Shown here piece after piece: positions 1-9,118 of a DNA stretch of 35,639 nucleotides; within the stretch, counting starts at the first letter, position 1; every line of letters starts with the position of its first letter. The DNA is taken from NCBI GenBank assembly GCA_937960415.1, contig CALGPK010000020.1, positions 1 through 35,639 on the forward strand. The letters run 5' to 3'. The notes beneath the pieces are model-generated. The model was not told the origin of the DNA, did not search any database, and worked only from the letters and a program-made list of their open reading frames with translations. The stretch is from an uncultured Bacteroidales bacterium. GTDB lineage: Bacteria; Bacteroidota; Bacteroidia; Bacteroidales; GWA2-32-17. The translations under genes were made by a program, and so were the position numbers.

Positions 1-629
1 TGCCTTTCAAATACTCTAAATGCTTTTTCTAATTCTTCTTCTGTTATATTTATATGTTTTCTCTTTAATTCTTTTAAAATATCGTCTGTTTTCGTTACTC
101 TCCCTCTCTCTGAATAATAAACATTCAAATGAATCGTTTTATCCTCCTTAACTTCTTTAAATTCATAGATGAGATTTCGTTTTTCATTTGCCTTTTTATG
201 TTCAAGGTTTGACACATCAAAATAAAATTTATGTTTTTCTACTTCTATCTCAAGGCTTCTAAATATCCTATCTGTCTTCACATAATAAAGCATCTGGGTT
301 TTCCAGAATAAAACAACATCTTTATCATTCGTATAAACCTTTTCATAAACATTATTGTGAAATGGTGTAGAGTGAAAATATATTGAACCACTTTCTGTAA
401 AATATCTACTAAAAAAGTTGTATAGTTTATCAAAGAGTTCATCTTTGAAATTAGGATATTTTTCCAATGCTTTTTCCACATCGGCTTTTAATATTTCTTC
501 TATCCTGCTATAATAATTCGATTTTATCCTCATCAAATTGACAAAACCGCCGATACCTTCTACCTTTGCACCGATAAATACATTTTGTAAAACTTCGTAA
601 AAATTTTGTTCTTTATTCTCTTTATTCAT
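1..629 (-). CDS. DNA methyltransferase, N-terminal part (3' end beyond window)
   Basis: An uninterrupted minus-strand frame starts at the ATG at 629 (MNKENKEQNFYEVL) and is still open at base 1, giving about 209 residues. I recognise the segment around residues 60-125 (DELFDKLYNFFSRYF, ESGSIYFHSTPFHNNVYEKV, FWKTQMLYYVKTDR) as the N-terminal region found before the catalytic domain in a family of large site-specific DNA methyltransferases of restriction-modification systems. The catalytic motifs (DPPY or SPPY, and FxGxG) would lie left of the window, so they are not seen and the target base cannot be named. The start is supported by a well-formed promoter 50-80 bp upstream (679-710). The gene is at the 3' side of rimO in the same direction but has its own promoter. 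It could be a Type III-like mod gene or a fused restriction-modification enzyme; the family assignment rests on recalled motif similarity. Confidence 0.7.
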   Translation of the reverse strand, partial: MNKENKEQNFYEVLQNVFIGAKVEGIGGFVNLMRIKSNYYSRIEEILKADVEKALEKYPNFKDELFDKLYNFFSRYFTESGSIYFHSTPFHNNVYEKVYTNDKDVVLFWKTQMLYYVKTDRIFRSLEIEVEKHKFYFDVSNLEHKKANEKRNLIYEFKEVKEDKTIHLNVYYSERGRVTKTDDILKELKRKHINITEEELEKAFRVFER

Positions 630-970
630 TATTTACCTTATATTATAAATCGTTTTTAAGTGTAAAATGAATTACCGACAAAATTAAGAAAAAAATGAGA
701 TCTTAGCAAAACAACACGAATTTTTGTTTATATCTTAATTTTTTGTTTTCTCCCGACTTCGCCAGTTTTTATACTTAATTTGAAGATATACAAATATATA
801 CAAAAAATCGTAAAGACAACACAGTATTGTATGTAATTGTATTTCAATAGGTTATTTGATAATATTTTTCAAAAGCCCAAATTTCTAAAAAAGTGATAAA
901 GTCAGGAATTATTTTTCCTTAATCTTAAAAATTTCTAATACAATCATTTAGAAGATTAGTTTACGACTCT
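630..970. other. Gene-free interval between rimO and the methyltransferase
   Basis: These 341 bp are very AT-rich and hold no credible ORF. Besides the promoter at 679-710 they contain only weak inverted repeats downstream of rimO: TAATCTT (920-926) with AAGATTA (952-958), and AGGAA (904-908) with TTCCT (915-919). Neither is followed on the minus strand by a convincing T-run, so I do not call a terminator. Confidence 0.5.
679..710 (-). promoter_or_regulatory. Bacteroidota-type promoter for the left-end methyltransferase
   Basis: On the minus strand TTTG (710-707) is followed after exactly 20 bp by TAATTTTG (686-679), a full match to the Bacteroidota consensus TTTG-N19-21-TAnnTTTG. It points at the ATG at 629 and predicts a leader of about 45 nt. 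Confidence 0.6.
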
Positions 971-2260
971 TTATTCTAATTCAGATAACAAATCAAATTC
1001 AAAAGCTCCGGTTATTGGCACATTATAAAATTGACCTATTTGTAAAGGTTTACTGTGTTTAATCAACACTTCGTTATCAACTTCGGGCGAATCAAATTGT
1101 GTGCGTCCTACAAAATAATCATTTTCGTAGCGATCAATAATCACTTTTTGTATAGTACCTACCATGTTTTGATTTTTTTTGAGGCTTATTTCTTGTTGCA
1201 ATTTCATTATTTTGTCGAGGCGTTGCTGTTTTATTTTTTTTGTAATAGTATCGTTGTAATGTCTGGCTGCGTATGTATCTTCTTCGTGCGAATACGCAAA
1301 TGCTCCTAGCTTTTCAAACTCAAAATCTTTTATAAAATTGAGCAATTCTGTATAATCTTTTTTTGTTTCGCCTGGATGACCCACTATAACTGTTGTGCGA
1401 ATATGTAATTGTGGTATCTTTTTGCGTAATGTGTTTAATAATTTTTTCAATGTTTGCGAAGAATGGTTGCGTCGCATAATGGTAAGCATTCTATCGCTAA
1501 TATGCTGAATAGGAATATCTATATACTTACATACTTTAGAATTTTGAGCAATTTCTTCGATAAGCTCGTTGGTAAAAAATTGAGGAAATGTATATTGCAA
1601 ACGTATCCATTCTATTCCATTTATTTGCGATAACTCCCTAAGCAATTTAGCAAGCAACGGTTTTCGCTGAATATCATAACCGTAGTATGTTAAGTCCTGG
1701 GCAACCAAAATAAGTTCTTTAACACCTTTGTTGGCTAGCTCTTTTGCTTCGACAAGTAAAACATTCATGGGTTCTGAAATGTATTTTCCGCGTATTTGTG
1801 GTATAGCACAAAAAGCGCATTTACGATTACAGCCTTCAGCAATTTTTAAATATGCATAATGCGATGGTGTGCTTAACGACCGATGCTGTTGGTTTCGAAA
1901 AACATTTTTATTTAATAAATCAGCTATTTGACTAAAATTATGTACCGTAAACCAGTGATCTACTTCGGGTATTTCGTTTTTTAAATCGCTTAAATAACGT
2001 GTTGATAAACAACCCATTACTATTATTTTCTCTATTTGATTGTTTTTCTTTTGTTCTATGGCTTTAAGAATGGTATCTATCGATTCTTGTTTAGCATCGA
2101 GCACAAATCCGCATGTATTTATTAAAAGTATGTCTATGTTTTTTGGTTCTTCTACAAATGAAATCTTATAATTGTTGGGCGAAATAAGGGCAGCAAGTTT
2201 TTCTGAATCGACTAAATTTTTTGAACATCCGAGAGTAATTATACCGACCTTTTTTTTCAT
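971..2260 (-). CDS. rimO: Ribosomal protein S12 methylthiotransferase RimO
   Basis: RimO is a radical-SAM enzyme that adds a methylthio group to the conserved aspartate of ribosomal protein S12. The 429-residue product has the full family layout: an N-terminal UPF0004 domain with cluster-binding cysteines C12 (GCSKN), C50 (NTCGF) and C84 (GCLS), a radical-SAM domain with C144, C148 and C151 (EGCNRKCAFC), and a C-terminal TRAM-like segment from about residue 365. The motif AYLKIAEGCNRKC and the short N-terminus favour RimO over the tRNA enzyme MiaB. Its ATG lies 4 bp after the ftsY stop, so the two are almost certainly co-transcribed. This ftsY-rimO linkage is common in Bacteroidota. Confidence 0.95.
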   Translation of the reverse strand: MKKKVGIITLGCSKNLVDSEKLAALISPNNYKISFVEEPKNIDILLINTCGFVLDAKQESIDTILKAIEQKKNNQIEKIIVMGCLSTRYLSDLKNEIPEVDHWFTVHNFSQIADLLNKNVFRNQQHRSLSTPSHYAYLKIAEGCNRKCAFCAIPQIRGKYISEPMNVLLVEAKELANKGVKELILVAQDLTYYGYDIQRKPLLAKLLRELSQINGIEWIRLQYTFPQFFTNELIEEIAQNSKVCKYIDIPIQHISDRMLTIMRRNHSSQTLKKLLNTLRKKIPQLHIRTTVIVGHPGETKKDYTELLNFIKDFEFEKLGAFAYSHEEDTYAARHYNDTITKKIKQQRLDKIMKLQQEISLKKNQNMVGTIQKVIIDRYENDYFVGRTQFDSPEVDNEVLIKHSKPLQIGQFYNVPITGAFEFDLLSELE

Positions 2261-2264
2261 TCAA

Positions 2265-3209
2265 TTAAGAAAATAGTGATTCTACAAATGCGTATTTATT
2301 AAACAACTCAATATCGTTCATCTTTTCACCAATGCCTATGTACTTTACCGGCACATTAAACTGGTGAGAAATACCAATAACAACGCCCCCTTTGGCTGTG
2401 CCATCTAATTTGGTTACACATATAGCATTAACGTCGGTAGCTTTGGTAAATTGTTTGGCTTGTTCAAATGCATTTTGTCCGGTAGTGGCATCGAGTATAA
2501 GCAACACTTCATGTGGTGCATCGGGTATTAGTTTTTGCATTACACGTTTTATTTTCGAAAGTTCGTTCATTAGGTTTACTTTATTGTGCAATCGTCCGGC
2601 TGTATCGATAATAACTACATCGGCATTGTTTTTAATTGCTGAATTTAATGTGTCAAATGCTACGGCAGCCGGGTCGGCACCCATCTGTTGCTTAATGATA
2701 GGCACTCCTACCCTTTCGGCCCAAATGGTTAGCTGGTCGACGGCAGCAGCGCGAAACGTATCGGCAGCCCCCAGATAAACCGTTTTGCCTATAGATTTGA
2801 ATTGATGAGCTATTTTTGCTATGGTTGTTGTTTTGCCAACTCCATTAACACCTACCACCATTATTACGTATGGTTTGTGTTTTTCGCAAAAAGTAAAATC
2901 TTTTACATCGCCAGCGTCTTTCATTAAGCCAGCTATTTCTTCTTTAATGGCATTATTCAGCTCATCGCTATTGATAAAGCGTTCTTTTGAGGCACGCTGC
3001 TGAATATTTTTAATAATAGTTAAGGTTGTTTCTACGCCTACATCGGCACTAATGAGTATTTCTTCGAGCTCATCGAGTGTTTCGTCGTCAACAGTAGTTT
3101 TACCGATAATTATACGTGTTAGTCGTTTAAAGAATCCCTCTTTAGTTTTTTCTAAACCTTTGTCGAGGTTTTCTTTTTTTTCTTTGGAAAATAGTCCCCA
3201 AAATCCCAT
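2265..3209 (-). CDS. ftsY: Signal recognition particle receptor FtsY
   Basis: FtsY is the membrane-associated GTPase that receives SRP-ribosome complexes for co-translational membrane targeting. The 314 residues contain a short N-terminal region (GFWGLFSKEKKENLDKGLEKT) without the long acidic A-domain of E. coli, an N-domain helical bundle, and the G domain with P-loop GVNGVGKTTT (about 119-128), DTAGRLHNK, TKLDGTAKGG and the closing GIGEKMNDIELF. The DTFRAAA motif, together with an N-terminus and length unlike Ffh (no M domain), identifies FtsY. It is followed after 4 bp by rimO and preceded by the rpmB-rpmG-DUF4295 genes across a possible terminator at 3225-3267. Confidence 0.97.
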   Translation of the reverse strand: MGFWGLFSKEKKENLDKGLEKTKEGFFKRLTRIIIGKTTVDDETLDELEEILISADVGVETTLTIIKNIQQRASKERFINSDELNNAIKEEIAGLMKDAGDVKDFTFCEKHKPYVIMVVGVNGVGKTTTIAKIAHQFKSIGKTVYLGAADTFRAAAVDQLTIWAERVGVPIIKQQMGADPAAVAFDTLNSAIKNNADVVIIDTAGRLHNKVNLMNELSKIKRVMQKLIPDAPHEVLLILDATTGQNAFEQAKQFTKATDVNAICVTKLDGTAKGGVVIGISHQFNVPVKYIGIGEKMNDIELFNKYAFVESLFS

Positions 3210-3224
3210 ATATGTAGTTTATTA

Positions 3225-3267
3225 AAAAAACAAAAAGCTTTCCCTCTGTTTAAAGAAAGAAAGCCCC
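3225..3267 (-). terminator. Weak intrinsic terminator or attenuator between DUF4295 and ftsY
   Basis: Read on the minus strand, GCTTTC (3264-3259) pairs with GAAAGC (3242-3237). The stem can be lengthened by G-U pairs of the preceding GGG with the following Ts, and it is followed by TTTTTG and a run of seven Ts. It lies after the DUF4295 stop and 28 bp before the ftsY ATG. Partial read-through into ftsY-rimO is likely because no separate promoter for ftsY is clear. Confidence 0.5.
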
Positions 3268-3288
3268 TTTATGTTTAACTGTTTAAAA

Positions 3289-3447
3289 TTACTTTTTCGA
3301 TAAATATTCTTTTACATAATCGGTTCCAACCATTTCTTCTTTAAATTCGTATGCACCGGTTTTTTCAGATTTAACCATACGAATAATTTTCACAAAGTTT
3401 TTGTTTTGTCCACCGGATTTGAACGATGCTACTGCTTTTTTTGCCAT
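3289..3447 (-). CDS. DUF4295 family small protein
   Basis: A 52-residue ORF (MAKKAVASFKSGG ... YVKEYLSKK) lies 8 bp downstream of rpmG. Its basic N-terminus (MAKKAVASFKSG) and its position directly after rpmG match the DUF4295 family, a very short protein restricted to Bacteroidota whose function is not established. The conserved link with L28 and L33, the basic composition and the small size suggest a ribosome-associated role, but that is inference. The start is the only ATG giving the family length. Confidence 0.88.
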   Translation of the reverse strand: MAKKAVASFKSGGQNKNFVKIIRMVKSEKTGAYEFKEEMVGTDYVKEYLSKK

Positions 3448-3455
3448 AATTTAAA

Positions 3456-3644
3456 CTATTTAATCTCTTTATGTAATGTAACTCTTTTTAAATAAGGATT
3501 ATATTTTCTAAGTTCTAAGCGTTCGGGAGTATTTTTTTTATTCTTTGTGGTAATATATCTGGAAATACCCGGTACTCCGGTTTCTTTTTGTTCGGTACAT
3601 TCGAGAATTACTTGTACACGGTTGCCTTTTTTTGCTTTTGCCAT
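3456..3644 (-). CDS. rpmG: 50S ribosomal protein L33
   Basis: A 62-residue protein with the L33 signature: [10 protein letters not shown] near the N-terminus, [25 protein letters not shown] in two consecutive stretches, and a basic tail. It keeps only one cysteine (in VILECTE), so it is a zinc-independent (C-minus) form. It sits 13 bp after rpmB and 8 bp before DUF4295 in the same operon. Confidence 0.96.
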   Translation of the reverse strand: MAKAKKGNRVQVILECTEQKETGVPGISRYITTKNKKNTPERLELRKYNPYLKRVTLHKEIK

Positions 3645-3657
3645 AGCCTATTACGTA

Positions 3658-3900
3658 TTAATAGTTCTTAATAAATCCTTTTTCTTTTGCTTCTTCCAGA
3701 GCTTGTTTTAAACCTTTCTTGGATATAATACGTAACCCCTGAGCGGATACTTTTAATTCAATCCAGCGATTTTCTTCTGGAAGATAAAATTTTTTGTTTT
3801 GTAAATTTGGATAAAATCTACGTTTAGTACGATTGTTTGCATGCGATACATTATGCCCAACCATTGGCTTCTTACCTGTAATTTGACAAACCCTTGACAT
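3658..3900 (-). CDS. rpmB: 50S ribosomal protein L28
   Basis: The 80-residue product begins [23 protein letters not shown], the L28 signature, followed by the [11 protein letters not shown] segment. It is the first gene of the rpmB-rpmG-DUF4295 operon. A promoter is visible at 3932-3963, and the leader carries a motif shared with the rplU leader. Confidence 0.97.
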   Translation of the reverse strand: MSRVCQITGKKPMVGHNVSHANNRTKRRFYPNLQNKKFYLPEENRWIELKVSAQGLRIISKKGLKQALEEAKEKGFIKNY

Positions 3901-3931
3901 AGCTATATTATATATTACAAATTTTGGACTG

Positions 3932-3963
3932 CAAAGTAAGTAATTTTTTATTTAATAATCAAA
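3932..3963 (-). promoter_or_regulatory. Promoter of the rpmB operon
   Basis: On the minus strand TTTG (3963-3960) is followed after 20 bp by TTACTTTG (3939-3932), one mismatch from TAnnTTTG. It is directly followed by CAGTCCAAAATTTG, which closely matches the start of the rplU leader. Confidence 0.55.
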
Positions 3964-3990
3964 TTATTTGCATATTTTTTATAAAAATAT

Positions 3991-6900
3991 TTACCTTACA
4001 ATCGAAACTACACCGTTGTAAACATCTTTGTCGTTTAAAATTACAATGTACACAAATGAGCCAAGAGGCACATCCTTACCATTGTATTTAGCATCCCACT
4101 GATTTGTCGGATCGGCATATTGCAGGCCTGTGCCACTAAATGAAAACAATTGATTCCCCCAACGATTGTAAATTTTTACCTGCACTTTTGGTATTACATG
4201 TATATTTTTAATGGCAAACCTATCGTTTACACCATCACCATTTGGAGTAAAAAGAGATGGGATAATGATAGGTAATTTTATTTCGAACGTATCAATGTAT
4301 ATGCAGTTGGCAGCATCTGTTATGGTTAAATAGTAAATACCGGCTTCAACATTAATTAAATCTTCGGTATTCTGCCCACTTGACCAAACATATTGGTACG
4401 GAGGCGTACCACCTGAAACTTGATTGTTTATGGAAGCTACTCCATGAACAGTATCCCTATTGATGGTATAATTATTAACAATAGCTGGTGGAGACATAAC
4501 AAAAACACTATCTACTTTTTGACATAAGTTTGCATCAGTTACAGTAACTGTATGATATCCCCCCGTAATATTATGGATAGATGATGTTGTTTGTCCGGTG
4601 TTCCATTGGTATGTATAAGGCGAGACTCCACCTGTTACCAGTACTGTAGCCGATGCATTTTCATCATCCGGGCATTGGTTGTGAGTGGCTTGCATGTTTA
4701 TTACGATTTCAGTGGGTTCTGTCAATTGAATATTCGATACCGAATAAGTACATTGATTATTATCGGTAACGGTTAAGGCGTAGATACCAGGACCTAAGTT
4801 TTGAATAGTTGTACCTGTCATATTATTGCTCCAAAATACCTGGTAAGCAGGTGTACCACCCGAAATAGATGCAATAATAGAGCCGTTAGTCTGACCAAAA
4901 CAAGTAGGATTGCTGGTAAGAGTACTTACCTGAATAGGTTGTGGTGCTTGTAAATTTATTAAAGTATCTATGTTACAATTATTAGCATCGGTAATAGTAA
5001 TAGCATAGTAGCCACCTTGTAAATTATTGGCTATATTAGAATTAAGTGTTGGGTTATGCGACCACTGATAAGTATAAGGCGGATTACCACCCGTAACAAA
5101 AACTTGAATAGTTCCATTAGATGAATAAGAACAGGATGGCAAAATAGTATTCACCGTTAATGAACCAGCGTTAAAGTTAAGCACATTGATAACTATGGAT
5201 TCAACTTTGGTACAACCATTGCTATTCGTAACAGTAACGGTGTAAGTACCCGATTGACTGATATTTACATTCGGTATATTAATCGTTGATTGGCTCGACT
5301 GGAAATTGTTAGGACCTACCCATTGATAGGATGCATATCCTCCTGTTGCCGATATATTTAATGTACTACCTTTACAAACAGGATTATTAGCTGTAATTAC
5401 AACATTTGGCGATGGGTGTATAATGACATTTACACTCGAAATAGCTGTACACTGATTATTATCGGTAATAGTCAATGTATATAAACCACTATTATTAATA
5501 TTAGTATTATTTATAGCAGGATTTTGCAGATTGCTGAAATATCCATTAGGACCACTCCAATTGTAGGATACTCCGGGTAATGTGTTCGCCGAAAGTTGTA
5601 AGGTCTGTCCTTCGCAAATAGGGGCATTTGATTGTGCAATTGCTGTTGGGCTCTGATGTACCGTAATATTGATTGTACTTGATGAACCACACGAACCAGA
5701 AATAGTATAAGTTATAGTATGTGTTCCAACTCCGGCTACAGACGGGTTGAATATTCCTGCTGTTGGGTCGGTGATGCCATTTCCACTCCATGTTCCACCT
5801 GGGGTAGCAGCAGTTAATGTAATGGGTGCTCCGTTGGAACATTGCGGACCAACTGGGTTAATAGTAGAGTTAAACGAGGTATTGATAAAAACTTGCGTGC
5901 TTGCAACTGCCGAACAACCATTAGAACTGGTTACGGTTACATAATACATCCCCTGATTTGAAGTTTGAGCATTGGGTATCGATGGATTTTGCTGATTGCT
6001 AGAAAATCCATTGGGTCCAGACCATTGATAGGTATTTGTGCCCGTTGCTGAAGCTGATAGTTGCAGCGTGTTTCCTGTGCAAAGCGGACTATTGCTGCTT
6101 ACTGTAACATTTGGAGTTTGATTAACAGTTACATTTATTGATGTAGTGCTCGAGCATGTTCCATTACTAACAGTTACATAATATGTTCCCGAAGCATTAG
6201 TAGTTGCATTAGGAATTACCGGATTTTGCTGTGTACTATTAAAGCCATTCGGACCAGACCATTGATAAGTACTACCACCATTAGCATACAAATTAAGGGT
6301 TTGTCCGGAGCAAATAGCCGAATTACTGCTTGCTGTCGCATTAGGAAGATTGTTTATTACAACATTGGTAGTTGTTGTAGCAGTACAACCATAAGAATTA
6401 GAAACAGTAACTGTATAAGTTCCGGAATTTGCAGTTGTTGCATTTGCAATTGATGGATTTTGCAAATTGCTAGTAAAATTGTTTGGACCAGACCATTGAT
6501 AGCTGGTACCTCCCGTTGCATTTAATTGTAAGGTTTGACCAGCACAAATACCACTATTACTGCTTGCCGAAGCTGTTGGGGTTGGGTTAACGGTTATGGT
6601 AATAGGTACACGTCCACCTAAATTCGTACACCCCTGAGCACTCACTGCCTGTACATAATATGTAGTAGTAGAAGTTGGGGAAACTTGCAAAGGTGTAATA
6701 CCTAACAAAGTCCCTCCTGTTGATTGATTATAAACTTCAAACGAAGAGGCACCGCTACCTGACGCATTAATGGTTGTAGATTGACCTGAACAAATAGAAT
6801 TTTGAGTAGCAGTAACTGTTGGCGAAGATGGTGCAGCATTTACAGTAACACTAGTTGACGATGTGCCTGTACATCCAGCCGATGTTGTTACGGTTACGAG

Positions 6901-9102
6901 ATAATTACCACTGGCAGCTGTTGTAACATTTGTTATACTCGGATTTTGCTGATTACTGGTAAAACCATTAGGACCAGACCATTGATAAGCACTGCCACCT
7001 GATGCAGTTAAATTGAGTGTAGCTCCCTGGCAAAGCGGACCATTATTCGAAACGGTGATCGTAGGTAACGGATTAACTACAATGGTCTTTTGTAGTGTTT
7101 GTTTATACCCACAAACGCCCGTAACTTCGCAAGTATATGTCATAGTTGTAGCAGGCGAAACTACAATACTTTGAGTATTTTGTCCTCCTGGTTGCCACAA
7201 ATAACTTGTCGCTCCAGAAGGGGCTGTTAACGTAACACTTTGACCAGCACATATTGACGTACTTGATGCAGTAATATCGGTAAACTGTACTCCCGTATTA
7301 GCTGAAATGCTATAATCACAAATATCTCCTGCAAACCCATCAATCATGAGGTAATAATCTTGACCTACTGTTAAATTATTGGCTGTAATGGTAAATGTAG
7401 AAGATCCTTCTTTAAAATCACTAACGGGTGTAAAATTACAACATCCTGATCCTGAAAAAATTTGCATTTGAATTCCCCCGGAAGGATAATTGCCAACCCA
7501 GCAATTTGTTATTTGCACGTTTAAAGTTACACTTGTATTGGATGCTGTAAATTTGATCCATGAATTATTATCTATACGTACATCACAATAAGGTGCACCC
7601 TGTCCCCAGCTACCACCGGCTCCGAAAATTCCTCCCTGACAGGTTCCTGGAGTGTATGTATAATTAGGTGGATTGTTCATTTCTGCATTGCCACGCATAT
7701 TGCATGGTCTATCAATGGTATAAGCTTCACTAGTTGAACCCGAATATCCGTTAATATCGCAAATATACAATGATGATGAACAATTATCATTGGTTGGCGA
7801 CTCGACACATATTGCAAAATCTCCGCTACCTGTACCAAAAGCCCAATAACGCAAATAAACATAAGTACCCGGCGTAAGCCCCGAAACCTTGATATATGGC
7901 TTCATGTCGTTTGATGTCCCTGGATAATTGTGATCGTCGGAACAGGCTATTTGAGTTAAAGATGAACATGTGCCGCTATACAGAGCCATGGCTGCATCAT
8001 TTATTCCATAGCTTGGTTTAGGTCTTATACTGAGCTTACCCGATGAAGGAACTTTTATTTTAAACCATACATCTTTGGTGCCGGATTGAAATCCCCCACT
8101 ATTGGGGCTACCATCAAAATTTTCGCAATTTGATGGTGCAGGTTGCGACGAAGTTGTAGCATTAGTTGTTGTAAAATAGTAGTAATTGCATTCTGAAGTA
8201 ACTTCGGGCAATTCAATTGCACTGGTACACTCGTCGTTAACAGGATTAGGCGAAGTACTACCCGTCACACATATTTGGAATGGGGCACCACCATTCGAAT
8301 GGTAATAATCGTAAACTCTTATGTAATAAGTTTGTCCGGGAATTAAACCTACTGCATTGATAACTTCGTTACCATCAGTAAAACCCATATCTTGGCAGTA
8401 TAATGAGGTTAAATTTGTACAAGTACCTGAAAATAACTCGACAACCGGATCCATACTTGAAGATGGGTCAACGGTAATGGTTTGCACAGAGTTAGTTGCA
8501 GTGAATTTATACCAAACATCGTCGTCGGGCGAACCAGCACAAGATGGGACACCCGATGCTGTAGCACCATAAGAAGTTCCATTGGTATAATTGCAAGTAG
8601 TGCTAACTAACAATGTCGAAGCATTGGTACAGTTATCGTTCGCTGGAGCTGCTGGAGGATTGGTTACACATATGGTAAATGTTGAAGAACCAGAACCAGA
8701 ATAATAGTGATAAACACGAATGTAGTATGTTGTCCCAATGGTTAAGCCTGTTGCATATATGGTTTCGCTTTGTCCATTTAGAGTATTATCTTTACAGTAT
8801 AAAGATGTAAGCGAACCACATGTACCGGAAAAAAGTTCTACTACAGCATCAAAATTTGCAGAACCTGTTACTGTAATAACATGACTTGTAGCTGTGGCTG
8901 TAAATTTGTACCATACATCATCGTCGGCAGTTCCAACACAACCAGCAAACGATTGTGTAGCTCCTGCAGTTGTTCCAGAAATCGGGTTGCTACAATTCGA
9001 AGTTACAGAAATTGTAGTTGCATTGGAGCAATTATCACCTTGTCCAAACATTTGAATGCTCAAAATGCTTGCCCATGCAAGCAAGAATATATACTTTTTC
9101 AT
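3991..9102 (-). CDS. Giant T9SS type B cargo with Ig-like and SprB repeats
   Basis: A 1703-residue exported multidomain protein. I start it at the ATG at 9102 (MKKYIFLLAWASILSIQMFGQ), which gives a clean signal peptide and a 16-bp gap to the upstream gene; an ATG nine codons earlier would overlap that gene. From about residue 22 to 600 are four modules beginning NDNCxxA or NDECTSA with DDDVWYKFTAT, a pattern known from PPC-like adhesin modules. About nine Ig-like modules follow (about 610-1305, with ICAGQ, SYQWSGPNGF, GTYxVTVT), then four SprB-like repeats (GGxPPYTYQWS, GxYxxTITDAxxC; about 1315-1610). The last 90 residues (LFTPNGDGVNDRF, VKIYNRWGNQLF, WDAKYNGKDVPLGSFVYIV) are a type B C-terminal sorting domain. 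It is probably exported through T9SS and displayed or released as an adhesin or gliding-type protein; its ligand cannot be inferred. Confidence 0.9.
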   Translation of the reverse strand: MKKYIFLLAWASILSIQMFGQGDNCSNATTISVTSNCSNPISGTTAGATQSFAGCVGTADDDVWYKFTATATSHVITVTGSANFDAVVELFSGTCGSLTSLYCKDNTLNGQSETIYATGLTIGTTYYIRVYHYYSGSGSSTFTICVTNPPAAPANDNCTNASTLLVSTTCNYTNGTSYGATASGVPSCAGSPDDDVWYKFTATNSVQTITVDPSSSMDPVVELFSGTCTNLTSLYCQDMGFTDGNEVINAVGLIPGQTYYIRVYDYYHSNGGAPFQICVTGSTSPNPVNDECTSAIELPEVTSECNYYYFTTTNATTSSQPAPSNCENFDGSPNSGGFQSGTKDVWFKIKVPSSGKLSIRPKPSYGINDAAMALYSGTCSSLTQIACSDDHNYPGTSNDMKPYIKVSGLTPGTYVYLRYWAFGTGSGDFAICVESPTNDNCSSSLYICDINGYSGSTSEAYTIDRPCNMRGNAEMNNPPNYTYTPGTCQGGIFGAGGSWGQGAPYCDVRIDNNSWIKFTASNTSVTLNVQITNCWVGNYPSGGIQMQIFSGSGCCNFTPVSDFKEGSSTFTITANNLTVGQDYYLMIDGFAGDICDYSISANTGVQFTDITASSTSICAGQSVTLTAPSGATSYLWQPGGQNTQSIVVSPATTMTYTCEVTGVCGYKQTLQKTIVVNPLPTITVSNNGPLCQGATLNLTASGGSAYQWSGPNGFTSNQQNPSITNVTTAASGNYLVTVTTSAGCTGTSSTSVTVNAAPSSPTVTATQNSICSGQSTTINASGSGASSFEVYNQSTGGTLLGITPLQVSPTSTTTYYVQAVSAQGCTNLGGRVPITITVNPTPTASASSNSGICAGQTLQLNATGGTSYQWSGPNNFTSNLQNPSIANATTANSGTYTVTVSNSYGCTATTTTNVVINNLPNATASSNSAICSGQTLNLYANGGSTYQWSGPNGFNSTQQNPVIPNATTNASGTYYVTVSNGTCSSTTSINVTVNQTPNVTVSSNSPLCTGNTLQLSASATGTNTYQWSGPNGFSSNQQNPSIPNAQTSNQGMYYVTVTSSNGCSAVASTQVFINTSFNSTINPVGPQCSNGAPITLTAATPGGTWSGNGITDPTAGIFNPSVAGVGTHTITYTISGSCGSSSTINITVHQSPTAIAQSNAPICEGQTLQLSANTLPGVSYNWSGPNGYFSNLQNPAINNTNINNSGLYTLTITDNNQCTAISSVNVIIHPSPNVVITANNPVCKGSTLNISATGGYASYQWVGPNNFQSSQSTINIPNVNISQSGTYTVTVTNSNGCTKVESIVINVLNFNAGSLTVNTILPSCSYSSNGTIQVFVTGGNPPYTYQWSHNPTLNSNIANNLQGGYYAITITDANNCNIDTLINLQAPQPIQVSTLTSNPTCFGQTNGSIIASISGGTPAYQVFWSNNMTGTTIQNLGPGIYALTVTDNNQCTYSVSNIQLTEPTEIVINMQATHNQCPDDENASATVLVTGGVSPYTYQWNTGQTTSSIHNITGGYHTVTVTDANLCQKVDSVFVMSPPAIVNNYTINRDTVHGVASINNQVSGGTPPYQYVWSSGQNTEDLINVEAGIYYLTITDAANCIYIDTFEIKLPIIIPSLFTPNGDGVNDRFAIKNIHVIPKVQVKIYNRWGNQLFSFSGTGLQYADPTNQWDAKYNGKDVPLGSFVYIVILNDKDVYNGVVSIVR
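5165..7275 (-). repeat. Tandem Ig-like coding repeats in the T9SS cargo gene
   Basis: About nine diverged copies of a roughly 225-bp unit encode Ig-like modules with recurring peptides SNSxICxGQTLxL, YQWSGPNGF, SNQQNPSI and GTYxVTVSN. On the plus strand the coding repeat is visible as recurring ggaccagaccattgata. Copies 4, 5 and 6 are the most alike. Such a block could recombine and change copy number. Confidence 0.75.
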
Positions 9103-9118
9103 AATGAAATAATTTTCG

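Noticed and set aside
278-481. A 67-codon minus-strand ORF inside the left-end methyltransferase
   Set aside because: It is an out-of-frame shadow; the frame starting at 629 continues to base 1 and has recognisable family motifs.
5165-7275. Regular repeats that could suggest a CRISPR array
   Set aside because: The unit is about 225 bp, diverged, and in frame within one large protein; it encodes Ig-like modules.
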